A DNA stretch of 64,000 bases from Rhynchopus euleeides. Taxonomy: Eukaryota; Euglenozoa; Diplonemea; Diplonemida; Diplonemidae. This document shows, piece after piece, positions 18,601 to 29,392 of this stretch. The position numbers and the translations under genes were made by a program. The first letter of the stretch is position 1, and each line of letters opens with the position of its first letter. The stretch spans positions 1,612,001-1,676,000 of the forward strand of contig OY723271.1 of assembly GCA_963210315.1 (NCBI GenBank). Reading direction: 5' to 3'. The notes below the pieces were generated by a model that saw only the letters and a list, made by a program, of their open reading frames with translations, was not told the DNA's origin and searched no databases.

Positions 18601-21497
18601 CTCTTTACATTACCCTTCGTCTTTTCTTTTCTGTGGATCGTTCTCTACCCATCTCTGTGTTCTATCTCGTCTGGTGGTGCAGTGCGAGTATACCCATATC
18701 CCTACAACAAAAAGCCTCACGTGCACGCACAGGTGACGGCTCCAGGTGAGGCTAGCCTCCTTTACGATTCATGTGGTGCATCTGTGCCAGGTTGACGGCC
18801 ATACGGGGGAGTGCAGTGGGGATCCCCCGGCGCCGTGAAGGCATAGAAAAGGCAAATGTGAGTGGCGTCGCCACCCCACCCCCCTTTTTTTAGCGAGTTT
18901 GCGTGTCGAAGAGTAATTTCCCCTTCAGCGTGCGCTCCGCGCCCTGGTCTGAACCCCCAACTCGCTCACCCGCCCACTTTTCTCCCTCTCCATCAAGTGG
19001 AAAACTTACAACGTGCCGTGCTGGTGTGCTGCTCCCCTGAAGCTCCAGCCGGTGCGCCATCCCTCTGCTTCTCCTGCGTGATTGGAACCCGTGATTCCTG
19101 CCCCCCTCCACCCCTCTGGTCGTGGGTAAAATCGAAGAAGCCGAAGGCACAATGCAAACACACATCCCGGATCGGATCATATCCCCTCTCCCCTCGTGCC
19201 TGCTGGCCCCCGAGGGCTGGTGTGTTGGGGGTCTTTGGCAGCCCTTTCTTTTGACAACCGAGCCTTCCAAATTTGGAGGGGGGGGGGGTTGGCGGAACTG
19301 GGAACGGCAATGCCGGCAGGATGAGGAGGAGGAGGGGGCTGTGCCCGCCCAAACGCCAAGCAACAACACCTCAAACCTCAGATCTCAGATCTCAAATCTC
19401 AAGGTGGGTTTTTGTCGTCAAAACCGGCCTGCCCCTGTGCCCTGCTCTCAGGATAAAGGCCGCGGATGCTGCTGCTCCGCAGAACAGGCATACCTGTCAG
19501 GCTGTTGGCAGGCGTATCAAGATCTTGGGAGGCCTGCAGTTGACAAACAAGCGCGTTGTCCTTTCATGCGAGTCTGCCTCTGCTGGATCTCGGATGCGAG
19601 CCGAACGCCCCCCCGTGGCAAATTTCAATTCGAGCCACAATTTGCCACAGCCCGTTCTCCGCCCTGCCGCTTCCAGTAGACACAATGAGTGAAGGGGATG
19701 TCAACTATGTGCCTCCTTTTTCTTTGGCTTCACTATTCACGCCTCGATGCAGATTAACCCACCTCGTTTTTCAACCACCCCCCCACTTTTTATCACGGCG
19801 CCTTGGCACGGGCTTCATGAGTTGTATGCAAGGCATTTCAACGGCACATCATTTGTTTTTGCTCGGGCCGCCCCTTGTTTGTGTATTTCCTTCATCGCAC
19901 GGGTCGTTCTCACCCACGGATGGGGGCTGGACCAAGGAATAAACGGGCGCATCAAATGAGCGTCTCAGGTTACCTTGGACCCCCCTCCACACGTGGCTGT
20001 GTAGGTTCGGCATGAGGGAGGCCCACAGAAGGGCCGTGCGTGCCCTGCCCGGGGTTGATTTTATTTTTGTGCCGCAGTTGGCCTTGCCCCCACCCCTCCT
20101 CAGGCAGGCTTGTGCCGCGTCACCCTCCCCCGCGCCCCCAGAAAGATGCCCCGTCTCGCAAAAAAAAAAGTGGCACGGCTTTGGCACAACACAGGTTGTG
20201 GCACCAAGAGTGAACCAAAGAAACGAAGGCACCGTCCCCCCGCGGAGAGAAGAAGTGTGGACATCTGCCTCCTCTCGCGGAGGCACGGCGGGGGGGGTGG
20301 GGTGGGGTGCCTTTTCTTCGCTCAGAAGTGCAGCGAAGCCCAACCTATCTCTCTCTGAGCTACCCAGCAGAAGGGGGGAAACGATGCCCTCTCCCTTTTG
20401 CCCGACAAAAAAGATAACGTCGTTCAGAATTGTTCAAACGAGCTTGTTCTGATAGAATGGGCGGGGGAAGGTGGCCTTACATCCCCCCTCTCACATCGCC
20501 TCACAACTCACACCTCCCGGGAGAGCTAGTCGAGCCGAGGTCCCCTCGGGATGTCCATTCGGTTATACGCCTCGGGTGGCAGCAAGGGCAAAACCCAGCA
20601 CGGGTGGTTTCTATTTTCTTCAAAACAAAACCCCTCCCCCTTCGCCCCTCCCGCCCCGTACCCCCCCCCCCCCTTCCCCGGTGGTCGTAACAATTTCGGC
20701 ACCGGGGCTGCCCCTCCTATCTCCTCGCCCGGTTTGGTCGTCCCCCTTTCCCGACCTCGCCCCCCCCCCCCTCCTCGGGCTTTTCCATTCCCTCTCGACG
20801 ATCAAACCCCCCCCCCCCTCCTCGGGCAGCCGCCCGGTGTGGGAAGGTTCCTCCCCACACCCTTCCCTTCCCCTCGTTGAGAGAAGTGTGCGTCCGCCTG
20901 CCCCCCCCCCCCCCCCACAGCCAGCCGTTGTCTCGCTGCGACTTCTTTCTTTTGCCCTAACTGTTTTGTTCAACGGAGACAATGGTTGGTGGCGTACGAT
21001 CTCTCACTCACTCTCTCTCTCCCCACCCCCTCCCCTTTGACAGCGTGCCGCTGGCGTGCTGCTGCTCCCCCATTCCGAAGCTCCAGCCGAAGCACGCGCC
21101 ACAAAAAAAAATCAAAGAGCAAAACGGCAAATCCCATTCCCTTCCCCCATCGACCCCTCCTCCCGTTTTCTTACAGCGTCAACATTCCCGTGATGAGAAT
21201 GTGCACGTTTCCCCCCGCCATCCCCGATACCCCGCCCTCTTTCTAATGTTATCGGTTTGCATTTTTGTGCAGGTCCACCCACCCACATGCAGGCCTGGGC
21301 GGGGAACCAGCCCTTTTTCCGGGTTTTTTGGGTCGGGGAACCAGGTTTTTTCTAAGAATTTTTACAAGGGATTTTTTGCTCACCCCCCCACAGGTTTCAG
21401 GCGCGTGCCCGTCAGGCGGGACTTTTTCTATGATTTCTACGATGAAAACCACCCCCCCGCCCCCACCCCCCCCCCCCCTTCTAAGAACGATGATGGC

Positions 21498-24400
21498 TCA
21501 CTCGGAAGTTTCGGCGTCCGAAACGTACGCCCACTCTCCCCAATCCTCCTCCATGTCGACATCGATGTCGACATGGACGCGGGCCCTTTTCTCCTGGGGC
21601 TCCTCGGGGTGCGGCCCAACCTCCCTCCTGCGCTCTGCCGGTGCCGCCTGTGTGGGAGGCAGCTGCGGCGGTTCTTCCGGCTGAGGTGTGGGGAGTGTCG
21701 ATGGGGTGCCCGGGGTCGATGAAGCGGGGAGCTGGAAGGTGACATGTTGCAGGGTGGCTGGAGGCACGACGGGGGGTGCGGCATCTGCAAGCAACGAAGT
21801 GAGGAAGGGATCCTCAGGGACTTCCTCCACGAGGCTGACAATCGACAATGCATCGGCGTTGTCATCTTCCCAGCTGCCGTCCGATTCCTCATCACAATCC
21901 TCCACGCCAGCAAATAGAGAACCCATGGCTGCATCGAGGTCAACGAGCTCCACGGTTGTCAGAGTTGGAAGAGGCGTCAGGGAACGCGCAGTGAAGCGGC
22001 GCTTCTTGTTGGCGAGGAACGTGTTGACTGTTTCTTCAACGATGATCTTGCGCGCCGCGTCATCATGTGACAGCTCTAGAGTGATGCCCAGTTCTTGAGA
22101 GATGCTTGCGGCAGAGAGTGCCTTCCGGAACGATCCCCTCATGCGCGTTACAACTGAAAAAGCAGCCTCCACAAACACAGTCGAGGGTGACAGTGCCACC
22201 ATGGCCTCAAGCACTATCGCAAACGTCGAACTCTCGGATTCCAGCAAGAAGTCGACGACAAACTCTTTCAGAAGGTTCCCCCTGAGATCTGTGCATTCCA
22301 ACCGCAGCTTCACCCACTCCATGCCGATGCTGAGAATCTCTGCCTGGTCGTAACCCAAGCGAGAAGCGAGCGCCATGAGGCACTCGCACGTGCTGTCCTT
22401 CCCACTTGTCGCGAAGAAAGAGCTGAATGAGCGGCAGGGATACTCCTCCCACCTCTTGGCCAGGTCCTTGTAGATGGTGTGGCAGAGCTTTGAGCGCCAG
22501 GAAGTCATCTCGGCAACTACCCCCGGAGGCAACGATGTGGTTCCCTGGTTCTCATAGAACTTGGCTTCGTGCTTGCCAGGCTGGCGCGCCAGCACCTTAT
22601 GCACTGTCAGTGCATTCTGCAGGATGCTCTCCATCGACGAGAGCGACAGGTCTCGCTTCTGCAACGCCTCGCTCACCCCTTTATTGATGTCGAAGACGTC
22701 AGCCAAGATGCAAGTCGAGAGGGAATACTCGGGGGTGAGCTTGTGGAAGAAGAACGGCGGCGGCTGGATCTCCCCGAGCATAGCGACAGTGAAGTCAAAG
22801 TTCACCACAGCCGCGTTCAGGCGACGGAACGTTGCAGCTGCCCAACGCACGGAGTGCTCCTTCGGGAAGGAGAGACATTTCCCACCGGAAATGATCTGCA
22901 GAGACTTCTGCCTGGCGGTTGATCTGAAGAAGGCAAACCAGTGTCGGAGGAGGCGGCTATGTTCAACAACCTTTCGTGTCTTCTTGATGAGGCCGACGGA
23001 CAGCTGGTGCATGTGGGCAGCATCATGCACATCGATGAGAGTGCATCCCCACGCGATCTCGAGCTTCCCCCTGAGACTCTTCATCGTTGATGCCCCGTCT
23101 GCCGCGAATCCCTTCAGCGAACGCCGCGCCCACTGCGACAGCTGGAGGCTGTCGAACAACTTGACCAGCTCGTCCTTCTGCGACTCTGCGTCAGCTTTCT
23201 TCAAGTCGACTGTGCCCACACACCAATCTTTCATAGCACAATCCGTCCTGCTGATCCCCGAAACGATGACGATCATCAAGTCGATGCGGGCGAACGTGGT
23301 ACCGTCCACCTTCAGGGTTGCCGCCCGACACGCACGCACCGCACCCACCACTCCCCTCAGGAGCACCTCCCAGAGTATCGTCTGGAACTCCTTCGCGACT
23401 TTTCGAGAGTAGTGGGTGTCCAGGACATGCAGCCCCTTCCGCTTGTCGTCCTGCAACCTCGCACCCACACTGCTCAGCCCCTCCGCCCGTTGCGTCGCCG
23501 TTGCCACGTTGTACACCAGGTTGACCAGACTTGTGTACTGCTCGCTGGTCACCTTCACCTTCGCGCACAGCGTCTGCTTGGGGATATCTGTAGCTGTCAC
23601 ATTGGTGTTTTCACTCCCAGGCGTGGACAACTGCACTGCTCTCTTGTGCGCCGCACCACCCATGTGGCGGCGGATATTGCTTTGCTGGCGCCCAACTGTC
23701 GTGGCAGACATAGACGCTTCGCCGCGTGCATACCGGAGCAAGTGGGGTTGCTCCGAGAACTCCCCCTCCAGCTGCACCAAGAACGGTGCACACGTGGTGC
23801 ACCTCCACCTCCCATCAGGGAGACGCACCACACCGGAGGCTGCAGCGTGGATCTTCCGCTGCTGCTTCTCCTGTATGGCGAGCTGTGCCTGCCGCTGCTG
23901 AATCCGAAGGAGACCGTTCACCATTGAGCCCTCTGGCACGTACTTCTTGTTTGCTGCCATCAAAAGAAGGAAGTGCGCCTTTGCTGTGTCGAAGACAAGC
24001 CGCAAGGGGTACTGGGCCATCAACGACGGAAGAAGCAAGCCGAAGGTGCGAGGCTGTGTGGTGTCGACGATAGAAAAGTGAACATTTAAACCGCGGGATG
24101 TGCGGAAAGTCTGCAGGGCCACTGACGCGGTGTTGGTGTCCAACTCTTCGTCCACGAGGAATCTCGTATCCATCAATCGCGGACGCCTGAGCTTCACCGT
24201 GAGGGCCTCCGCTTCGGGGGAGTCAACGCCCTCCAGAAGCGCCGCAGCACTGGTACGCGTCGGCTCCGTAATGGGAATTGACCTTGCTAGGCAGTCAAGC
24301 ACTCGGAGGCAGTAGTGTCCAGAACTGTATAGATCCCGTTGAACCCACCCTGGTACAAGCCCAATGTTGACGCCTCCGGTTGATTGGGCGAGCTTCATGG

Positions 24401-25469
24401 CGGTCAGCCATGGGGACAGTCGCCCGGCGCTGTCGAACGCGGCGACGTGGCACGCCCCTTCCCCGGTGTAGAAGGCGGCGTGGGGTGCAGGGGCGACAGG
24501 GGCGGCGGTGGTAGCTGCAGGAGAGGCGGCCAGGGGATCCGGAGGAGGAGGCGGCGGCGCATCATGCGAAGCATCGACGTCGTGCCCGTCACCGTCCGAT
24601 GCCTCACGTGCGTACAGCACGAGTGCTGGCTTCGCGTTCGCACGATTGAACGGCGCCACAGAGCAATCCGTCACACGATCAGTCGTGATCGACTTCCACT
24701 TCAGAGTGGTGGCGGGGCCACGAGCGCACAGCGTCTCCCAGGCGATCCCCTTCGCGAGGGTCAGCCCGGACTTTGTGCACGATGCACCGACAAACCGGTA
24801 CCGGTGATTCACCGGCTGCACCGTGCCCACCTGCACCACCCCGTTGCCGTCAACGCCAAGCTCACGAAGGGCGGAGAGGTCTCTTAATTCCTTGACGTTG
24901 ACGGTTTCCGCAAGCTCCGTCAGGTGCTTCTGCTTCTCGCCGGATGCAGAAAACCGCTGCGTCGAGAGGAACAGGAGGTGCGGGGCCTTCTCGACGCAGA
25001 ACTGCGCAGCCCGGACAGCACCACATGTGCACGGACCTTGCTTCTCCATAAATTGAGAAGCAACGCGCTGCACCTCGTCCTTCACGACGCCCAACATCAC
25101 AACCATGCTGTCTGTAATAGCTGTGCGGAACTCACCACAAGATGGGCAGCTGTAGACGGTGGCGCTTTTGGTGGTGCAGAGGTGCTTCAGGTGCGGGTGT
25201 TTGTGTCCGAGGGCGGAGAGACTGACGTCAGGGTTGGGTCGCTGCGGGTCCTGCGAGGTGATCATCTGGGGCTCGTTCTCATCGGGGGTTGTGCTCCGCA
25301 GGGACTGGAGGAGGTTGCTCAATACACCTTGGCACTCCCGCAGTACTGTACATGCCAGCAGCTGGAGGATAGTTACAAAGCTGCCACTCCCCGACGCCAC
25401 CCCCCTACTGGCCCCTTCAGGCCTGAAAGCCCAAAAGCTCCCGGAGATTTTTGCAGTGGTGCGCACCAT
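21498..25469 (-). CDS. hAT-superfamily transposase 1 (about 1323 residues)
   Basis: This is a large intact frame; the open reading frame extends to 25832, but the extra upstream part translates the A/T-rich subterminal repeats, so I place the start at the ATG at 25469 (MVRTTAKISG). A CPSC motif lies near residue 110. A BED-type zinc finger (CTTC...H-x4-H, with RRHMGGAAHKRA) spans about 551-603. The RNase-H-like catalytic region includes LKVDGTTFARID (about 716-731), KGFAADGASTM (about 787) and TLIDVHDAAHMHQL. The C-terminal hAT dimerisation segment around 1085-1128 has FVEAAFSVVTRMRGSFRKAL. The tail is acidic. Size is larger than most hAT transposases (600-900 residues). It would act in the nucleus on the element's termini. 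No stop or frameshift is visible, so it may be active or recently active. Confidence 0.8.
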   Translation of the reverse strand: MVRTTAKISGSFWAFRPEGASRGVASGSGSFVTILQLLACTVLRECQGVLSNLLQSLRSTTPDENEPQMITSQDPQRPNPDVSLSALGHKHPHLKHLCTTKSATVYSCPSCGEFRTAITDSMVVMLGVVKDEVQRVASQFMEKQGPCTCGAVRAAQFCVEKAPHLLFLSTQRFSASGEKQKHLTELAETVNVKELRDLSALRELGVDGNGVVQVGTVQPVNHRYRFVGASCTKSGLTLAKGIAWETLCARGPATTLKWKSITTDRVTDCSVAPFNRANAKPALVLYAREASDGDGHDVDASHDAPPPPPPDPLAASPAATTAAPVAPAPHAAFYTGEGACHVAAFDSAGRLSPWLTAMKLAQSTGGVNIGLVPGWVQRDLYSSGHYCLRVLDCLARSIPITEPTRTSAAALLEGVDSPEAEALTVKLRRPRLMDTRFLVDEELDTNTASVALQTFRTSRGLNVHFSIVDTTQPRTFGLLLPSLMAQYPLRLVFDTAKAHFLLLMAANKKYVPEGSMVNGLLRIQQRQAQLAIQEKQQRKIHAAASGVVRLPDGRWRCTTCAPFLVQLEGEFSEQPHLLRYARGEASMSATTVGRQQSNIRRHMGGAAHKRAVQLSTPGSENTNVTATDIPKQTLCAKVKVTSEQYTSLVNLVYNVATATQRAEGLSSVGARLQDDKRKGLHVLDTHYSRKVAKEFQTILWEVLLRGVVGAVRACRAATLKVDGTTFARIDLMIVIVSGISRTDCAMKDWCVGTVDLKKADAESQKDELVKLFDSLQLSQWARRSLKGFAADGASTMKSLRGKLEIAWGCTLIDVHDAAHMHQLSVGLIKKTRKVVEHSRLLRHWFAFFRSTARQKSLQIISGGKCLSFPKEHSVRWAAATFRRLNAAVVNFDFTVAMLGEIQPPPFFFHKLTPEYSLSTCILADVFDINKGVSEALQKRDLSLSSMESILQNALTVHKVLARQPGKHEAKFYENQGTTSLPPGVVAEMTSWRSKLCHTIYKDLAKRWEEYPCRSFSSFFATSGKDSTCECLMALASRLGYDQAEILSIGMEWVKLRLECTDLRGNLLKEFVVDFLLESESSTFAIVLEAMVALSPSTVFVEAAFSVVTRMRGSFRKALSAASISQELGITLELSHDDAARKIIVEETVNTFLANKKRRFTARSLTPLPTLTTVELVDLDAAMGSLFAGVEDCDEESDGSWEDDNADALSIVSLVEEVPEDPFLTSLLADAAPPVVPPATLQHVTFQLPASSTPGTPSTLPTPQPEEPPQLPPTQAAPAERRREVGPHPEEPQEKRARVHVDIDVDMEEDWGEWAYVSDAETSE

Positions 25470-25689
25470 ATTCGCGGAGTACGTGAGGTTGGGTGAGTGT
25501 GAGGTCAGGGTCCTGTCGAAGGGTAGTCGAGTGGGAATAAATAGGGAGGTCCTCAGGAGTGCAATACAACAGCAATACACAGGCAACACACCAGCAACAC
25601 GCAAACCGAGGCAAGAGGAGGTGGGCGGGGTCATCCTGCGGAGTCTCCAGTTGGCCAGCAAGGCGAACTGTACGGGGGAGAGACTTCCC

Positions 25690-25990
25690 TTCCATCCTTG
25701 TGTGCGCCCTGTCGACTGGGAAAATCTTAGAAAAAAAAATTTCCTCTGCGAAAAACCCTTAGAAAAAAAAATTTCCCTTACAAAATCATGGATGTATTCA
25801 GATCTTAATAAGAGAGGAATTTTTTTCGCCAAATCTACCTCCTCCTCCTCTTAGATTAAGACCTTAGTCCATAAACGGCCCAAAAAAGCCCAACATCTGA
25901 ATCCCCTTAATTAAGGTCTTAAACCTCTTAGTGTAACCTCTTTAAGGTCTTACACTCAGAGGTTAAGACCTTAGTTCGATCTTCAGCAAT
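25690..25990. repeat. Internal inverted copy of subterminal repeats
   Basis: The strings CTTAGAAAAAAAAATTTCC (twice), ATGGATGTATTCAGATCTTA, AATAAGAGAG, TTAAGGTCTTA and AGAGGTTAAGACCTTAG occur here. The right end of the transposon (29205-29335) has CTCTTAATAAGGTCTGAATA and TATCCATG, the inverse of the central block. The two therefore bracket the second transposase gene as an inverted pair. Confidence 0.65.
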
Positions 25991-26250
25991 ATTACGTTGA
26001 CAGCGGGTGAACCCAGCAGGTTCCTGCACACACCCGCCCCCCGCGCCCCCACCACACGCACGTTCGTGCCCCCCCCCCCCCCCACCACACACTCAGTTGA
26101 CTCCAACACTCACATCCCCCACGAGGACTCTTATTTGCGTGGCAGCAAGTGGCAACATAGTGTGAGAGAAATGCCACACTGCAAAAGTACGCTTGAGTCA
26201 CAGAGCGGCAGCAGAATACAGGTTGGAGTTTTGCCGCTCAGCGGATCATC

Positions 26251-28845
26251 TCACGCGGTGTACGCGTGTGCATTGATGGCAGAGACTGCCTCTTCGAAAG
26301 AAGCCAGCACATTCTTCGGGATGGTGGTGGGCTGGAGAATGTCGTCCTCCCACTCGACGACTTTCGGCCCAGTCGCAGCAGGATAGCCCTTCCGCAGGGT
26401 CCGGTCGAACTGGTTGGGTAGGTCCTGGTTGCAGGCATGGAAGAGGATTCGGGCCCGAGTTGATGCGTGCGCTGCCATGCGGGACGGGGGGAGCACACGG
26501 CGCGCGATAGAAAACACGCTGTCACACCCCAGAGTCGATGCAGTCACCGCCAGCAGATCAAGGCACAGAGTACGCAGCGCGCACTCCCCGTAGTTCAGCC
26601 AGAAGGAGTCCACATCGCCCTTCATGCCCTCCTTCTTGGAGTGATCCACATACTCTACCCACGCCGCCTCCTCGACTTCACGGAACGCCGGAATCCAGGC
26701 AGTGATATCCTGGAAGGACATCAGGTTGTCAGTGTTCCCCATGATCTTGACAGCACGTGGGTTCACGTGTCTCATCGCCTTCCAGTAGTAGTACGACCCC
26801 TCCGACTTGTTCCCCCACCACCGCACCTTCAGCTCCTCTGAGAGGACAGCTGCGACTGGGGACTTGGCATCCAGCAGGTCTTCCAGGGACTTCTTTTCCC
26901 GCTCGAGAAATTCTTTCTCTTTTTCCGTCTTGGCGTACGCGATGTTGTCAAGGTCCTGAATCTTCCCCTCCATGTCACCCCAAACAGAGTGGCTGTGCGA
27001 CTTCTTCGAGGGGGTGGTGTAGGAAGCCAGCAGCTCCATGATCGGCGAATTTGCCCGCTCCATCTCCAGCAACTCCTTCTCCAGCCGTGTGACCCCCAGA
27101 TCCTTGAGCAGCTGGCCCAGCTTCCCCATGCTGGGTGTCGTACTGCCCTGTTGGAGCTCGGTGCTCACGAACACGAACAGCGCCTTCATGCGCTGGCGCA
27201 CGTGGGTGTACACTTCGATGCGAGACGAGTACCGAGTATCACCTGGGAGGGGGCACTTCACAGCCGGCACCTTCTCCTTTGTGTTGTTCTTTTTTGCAGC
27301 GTCGAGAACAGCATGCGCTGCTGGAAGGATATCCTTGAGGGTGGTAGCGGTGGAGACTGCCTCGTTCGGCTGGCGGAGGGCTGCACGGATCTTCCCGGCG
27401 CACGATTCGAAGAGATCGGCTTCCTCCTGCGGCGTGCAGTCCTCCCTGAGTTCTTCGACTTCCCCGAGGATGGTCTCCAGCGATGACACAGCAACTCCGG
27501 AGAGACACTCCATCTGCACTTCGACCCACCGTCTGTGCCGATACTTGTTCTCATCCCCGCCCAGCAAGTTGTTGAGTAGGCGGGACACCTCGAAGGCGGC
27601 ACACCCCGGGAACTTCTTCTCCAGGTTGGCCAGCATCCAGGTCTCGCAGACGTCGCCACAGTTGTTCACCAAGTGTGGGACGCACGACACGAAGGGGACA
27701 CCGAATGCTTCGGCGAGTTCACGGCTTGCAGCTGCGTTGGACCCGCCCTTGTCGGATCTGATGAGGAAGGGGGGGGGCAAGCTGAGGCGCGTCAGCTCGC
27801 GCTTGATGTCCTGCGACAGCTCGACCCCGGTCTGGCTCCCCCTCCGCTCCTCCGGACGTATGAAGATCAGCGATGCGGCGAATCCTACAGCGCTGAGGAT
27901 GATGGCCGTCGCCTTCGTGTCGCCAATCCCACTGTTGTCATGCGACATGCAGTACCTCCCCCCCTTCAGCTTGGCCGTGATGACCTTCTCGCTGTCCTTC
28001 GTCAGCTCGTCGCCCAGCTTCTTCACCAGCGGAGCAACCTTCGGGGGGTCCTTGGGGATGCGTGTGCCTGCGAGGCAGGAGAGTACACCCTGCATCGCGC
28101 CCGCTGTGATCCCCGTGTAGAGCACCCCTTTCGCGATTTTGTCATGCAGAGCGGTTTCACTCGCTTCAAATGCAGTCACAATTGTGACCTGCCCCTCTTC
28201 CCCCTTCTTCTGCCTTGATTTCTTCCCCACGTGCTTGCTGCCGGTGAAGTGGTCCCCCAGGTCGCCTGCCTGGACATGGGGCATCCACAACACCTCGCAG
28301 ATATCGCAGGAGGGGACCTCCTGAGCCGCTGCGTAAACGCTCGTCAGCTGCTTGGAATTCCTGTAGTGTGATTTGATGTCGCCGACCTTCACGCAGACAC
28401 AGTCGGTGTGCTTCTTCATCTCCCTGCGGAGAGCATCGCCCAGTACCTTCCTCTGGGAGGGGGCAGGTGGGGGGTCAGCAGGGGGTGCGGCCGGCGCGTC
28501 GTCACCAACGTCCTCCGCCGGGGGATCTGCCAGGGCCCCCAGGTCCTGCGCGAGCTGCCTCCTGGCAGCAGTCTTCGCCCCCGCCTTCTTGCCCCGCTTC
28601 TTTTTGGGCTTTTCCTCCTCCTCCGTGCCTCTTTCGCCAGCCAGGATGCGGGCCTTGGCAATGGCTGTGGCCAGCTGGGGCTTCGTGCCGGCCGCCTCCA
28701 CCCCCTCCGCCTTCGCCAGGTCCACCAGAAACGACTTCGCCTTTTTCTGCAGCAACAGGGCTGCAGCATCTACGGCAACAGTTTGTGCCTGTGACAGCTC
28801 CGCAGTAATAGAATCCTCATCGGAGTCAGCCGCTCTCTTTGCCAT
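26251..28845 (-). CDS. hAT-superfamily transposase 2 (864 residues)
   Basis: The start is the ATG at 28845 (MAKRAADSDEDS); an in-frame ATG 21 codons upstream exists, but its context reads like untranslated DNA. Residues about 30-70 resemble a SAP-type DNA-binding helix pair (LVDLAKAEGVEAAGTKPQLA), followed by a Lys-rich basic segment. A C2H2-type zinc finger starts at Cys180 (CDIC...HFTGSKH). The core matches the hAT/DUF659 layout: SHDNSGIGDTKATAI, IRSDKGGSNAAASRELAEAF, CVPHLVNNCGDVCE. The C-terminus (about 755-810) has the dimerisation signature TLGCDSVFSIARRVLPPSRM. The frame is uninterrupted. It differs strongly from transposase 1, so it is not a recent duplicate. It is either a second subunit or the transposase of an embedded element. 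Confidence 0.8.
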   Translation of the reverse strand: MAKRAADSDEDSITAELSQAQTVAVDAAALLLQKKAKSFLVDLAKAEGVEAAGTKPQLATAIAKARILAGERGTEEEEKPKKKRGKKAGAKTAARRQLAQDLGALADPPAEDVGDDAPAAPPADPPPAPSQRKVLGDALRREMKKHTDCVCVKVGDIKSHYRNSKQLTSVYAAAQEVPSCDICEVLWMPHVQAGDLGDHFTGSKHVGKKSRQKKGEEGQVTIVTAFEASETALHDKIAKGVLYTGITAGAMQGVLSCLAGTRIPKDPPKVAPLVKKLGDELTKDSEKVITAKLKGGRYCMSHDNSGIGDTKATAIILSAVGFAASLIFIRPEERRGSQTGVELSQDIKRELTRLSLPPPFLIRSDKGGSNAAASRELAEAFGVPFVSCVPHLVNNCGDVCETWMLANLEKKFPGCAAFEVSRLLNNLLGGDENKYRHRRWVEVQMECLSGVAVSSLETILGEVEELREDCTPQEEADLFESCAGKIRAALRQPNEAVSTATTLKDILPAAHAVLDAAKKNNTKEKVPAVKCPLPGDTRYSSRIEVYTHVRQRMKALFVFVSTELQQGSTTPSMGKLGQLLKDLGVTRLEKELLEMERANSPIMELLASYTTPSKKSHSHSVWGDMEGKIQDLDNIAYAKTEKEKEFLEREKKSLEDLLDAKSPVAAVLSEELKVRWWGNKSEGSYYYWKAMRHVNPRAVKIMGNTDNLMSFQDITAWIPAFREVEEAAWVEYVDHSKKEGMKGDVDSFWLNYGECALRTLCLDLLAVTASTLGCDSVFSIARRVLPPSRMAAHASTRARILFHACNQDLPNQFDRTLRKGYPAATGPKVVEWEDDILQPTTIPKNVLASFEEAVSAINAHAYTA

Positions 28846-28933
28846 ATTGCGGCTGCTTGTGTGTGCCAGGTGTGGAAGTGAGGAACGCGCATACATACAA
28901 GCATGCAAAAAAGCGAATGTTATTTGGACCGTG

Positions 28934-29133
28934 NNNNNNNNNNNNNNNNNNNNNNNNNNNNNNNNNNNNNNNNNNNNNNNNNNNNNNNNNNNNNNNNNNN
29001 NNNNNNNNNNNNNNNNNNNNNNNNNNNNNNNNNNNNNNNNNNNNNNNNNNNNNNNNNNNNNNNNNNNNNNNNNNNNNNNNNNNNNNNNNNNNNNNNNNNN
29101 NNNNNNNNNNNNNNNNNNNNNNNNNNNNNNNNN
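28934..29133. other. Assembly gap (200 N)
   Basis: Exactly 200 undetermined bases lie between the start of transposase 2 and the right subterminal region of the 8.1-kb transposon. The true length is unknown; promoter sequence of transposase 2 may be missing. Confidence 1.
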
Positions 29134-29392
29134 TCCTAGTCCGTCGAGCCGAGGTCAGTTTCTGAGCAAAGATGTTCTGTAACCCCTTCCCAATAGGGAA
29201 ACCCCTGCAGAAAAACTAAGGTCTTAGAATTAAGAGGTTAAAACGCGGAATCTCTTAATAAGGTCTGAATATATCCATGCAAAATTCTTAGAAAAAAACT
29301 TTTTTTCCCCGTACAAAAGTTCTTAGAAAAAAAGTTCAGAATCCTGAAAGTGGGGAACCAGCCCCCCAGTTAGGAACAGCCCTGCCCACATG

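Larger units (their letters stand above)
14969..21281. other. Long gene-free spacer
   Basis: No gene is supported over this stretch; open frames are short, overlapping and low-complexity. It contains poly-C tracts (for example 16815-16830, 20755-20820, 20900-20920), a CA microsatellite at 18375-18399, and two GCGCACAA repeats (18251, 18555). A GATTCAGCGGGGA segment near 16640 is also seen near 60883. ACCCACCC repeats occupy 17880-17905. Confidence 0.5.
21290..29384. mobile_element. 8.1-kb hAT transposon with two transposase-like genes
   Basis: Perfect 8-bp direct duplications CCCACATG lie at 21282-21289 and 29385-29392. The termini are CAGGCCTG and inverted CAGGGCTG, followed on both sides by a subterminal region with TTTTTTCTAAGAA and TTTTACAAGGG-type strings in inverted orientation (21340-21375 and 29285-29335). 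CAG termini plus an 8-bp duplication plus hAT-like proteins place it in the hAT superfamily. Two minus-strand genes fill it (21498-25469 and 26251-28845). Between them, at 25700-25990, lies a region related to the right subterminal repeats but inverted (ATGGATGTATTCAGATCTTA). That may be the trace of a second element that inserted or fused. The 200-N gap lies near the right end. Confidence 0.85.

Noticed and set aside
25470-25832. N-terminal extension of transposase 1
   Set aside because: This part of the frame translates A/T-rich subterminal repeat DNA and lacks protein-like composition, so the start was placed at 25469.
28373-29182. Plus-strand frame running through the N gap
   Set aside because: It is antisense to transposase 2 and is extended by undetermined bases.
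21303-29364. GGGGAACCAGCCC at both ends of the hAT transposon as its terminal inverted repeat
   Set aside because: The two copies are in the same orientation, not inverted. The real termini are the CAGGCCTG / CAGGGCTG ends next to the CCCACATG duplications.
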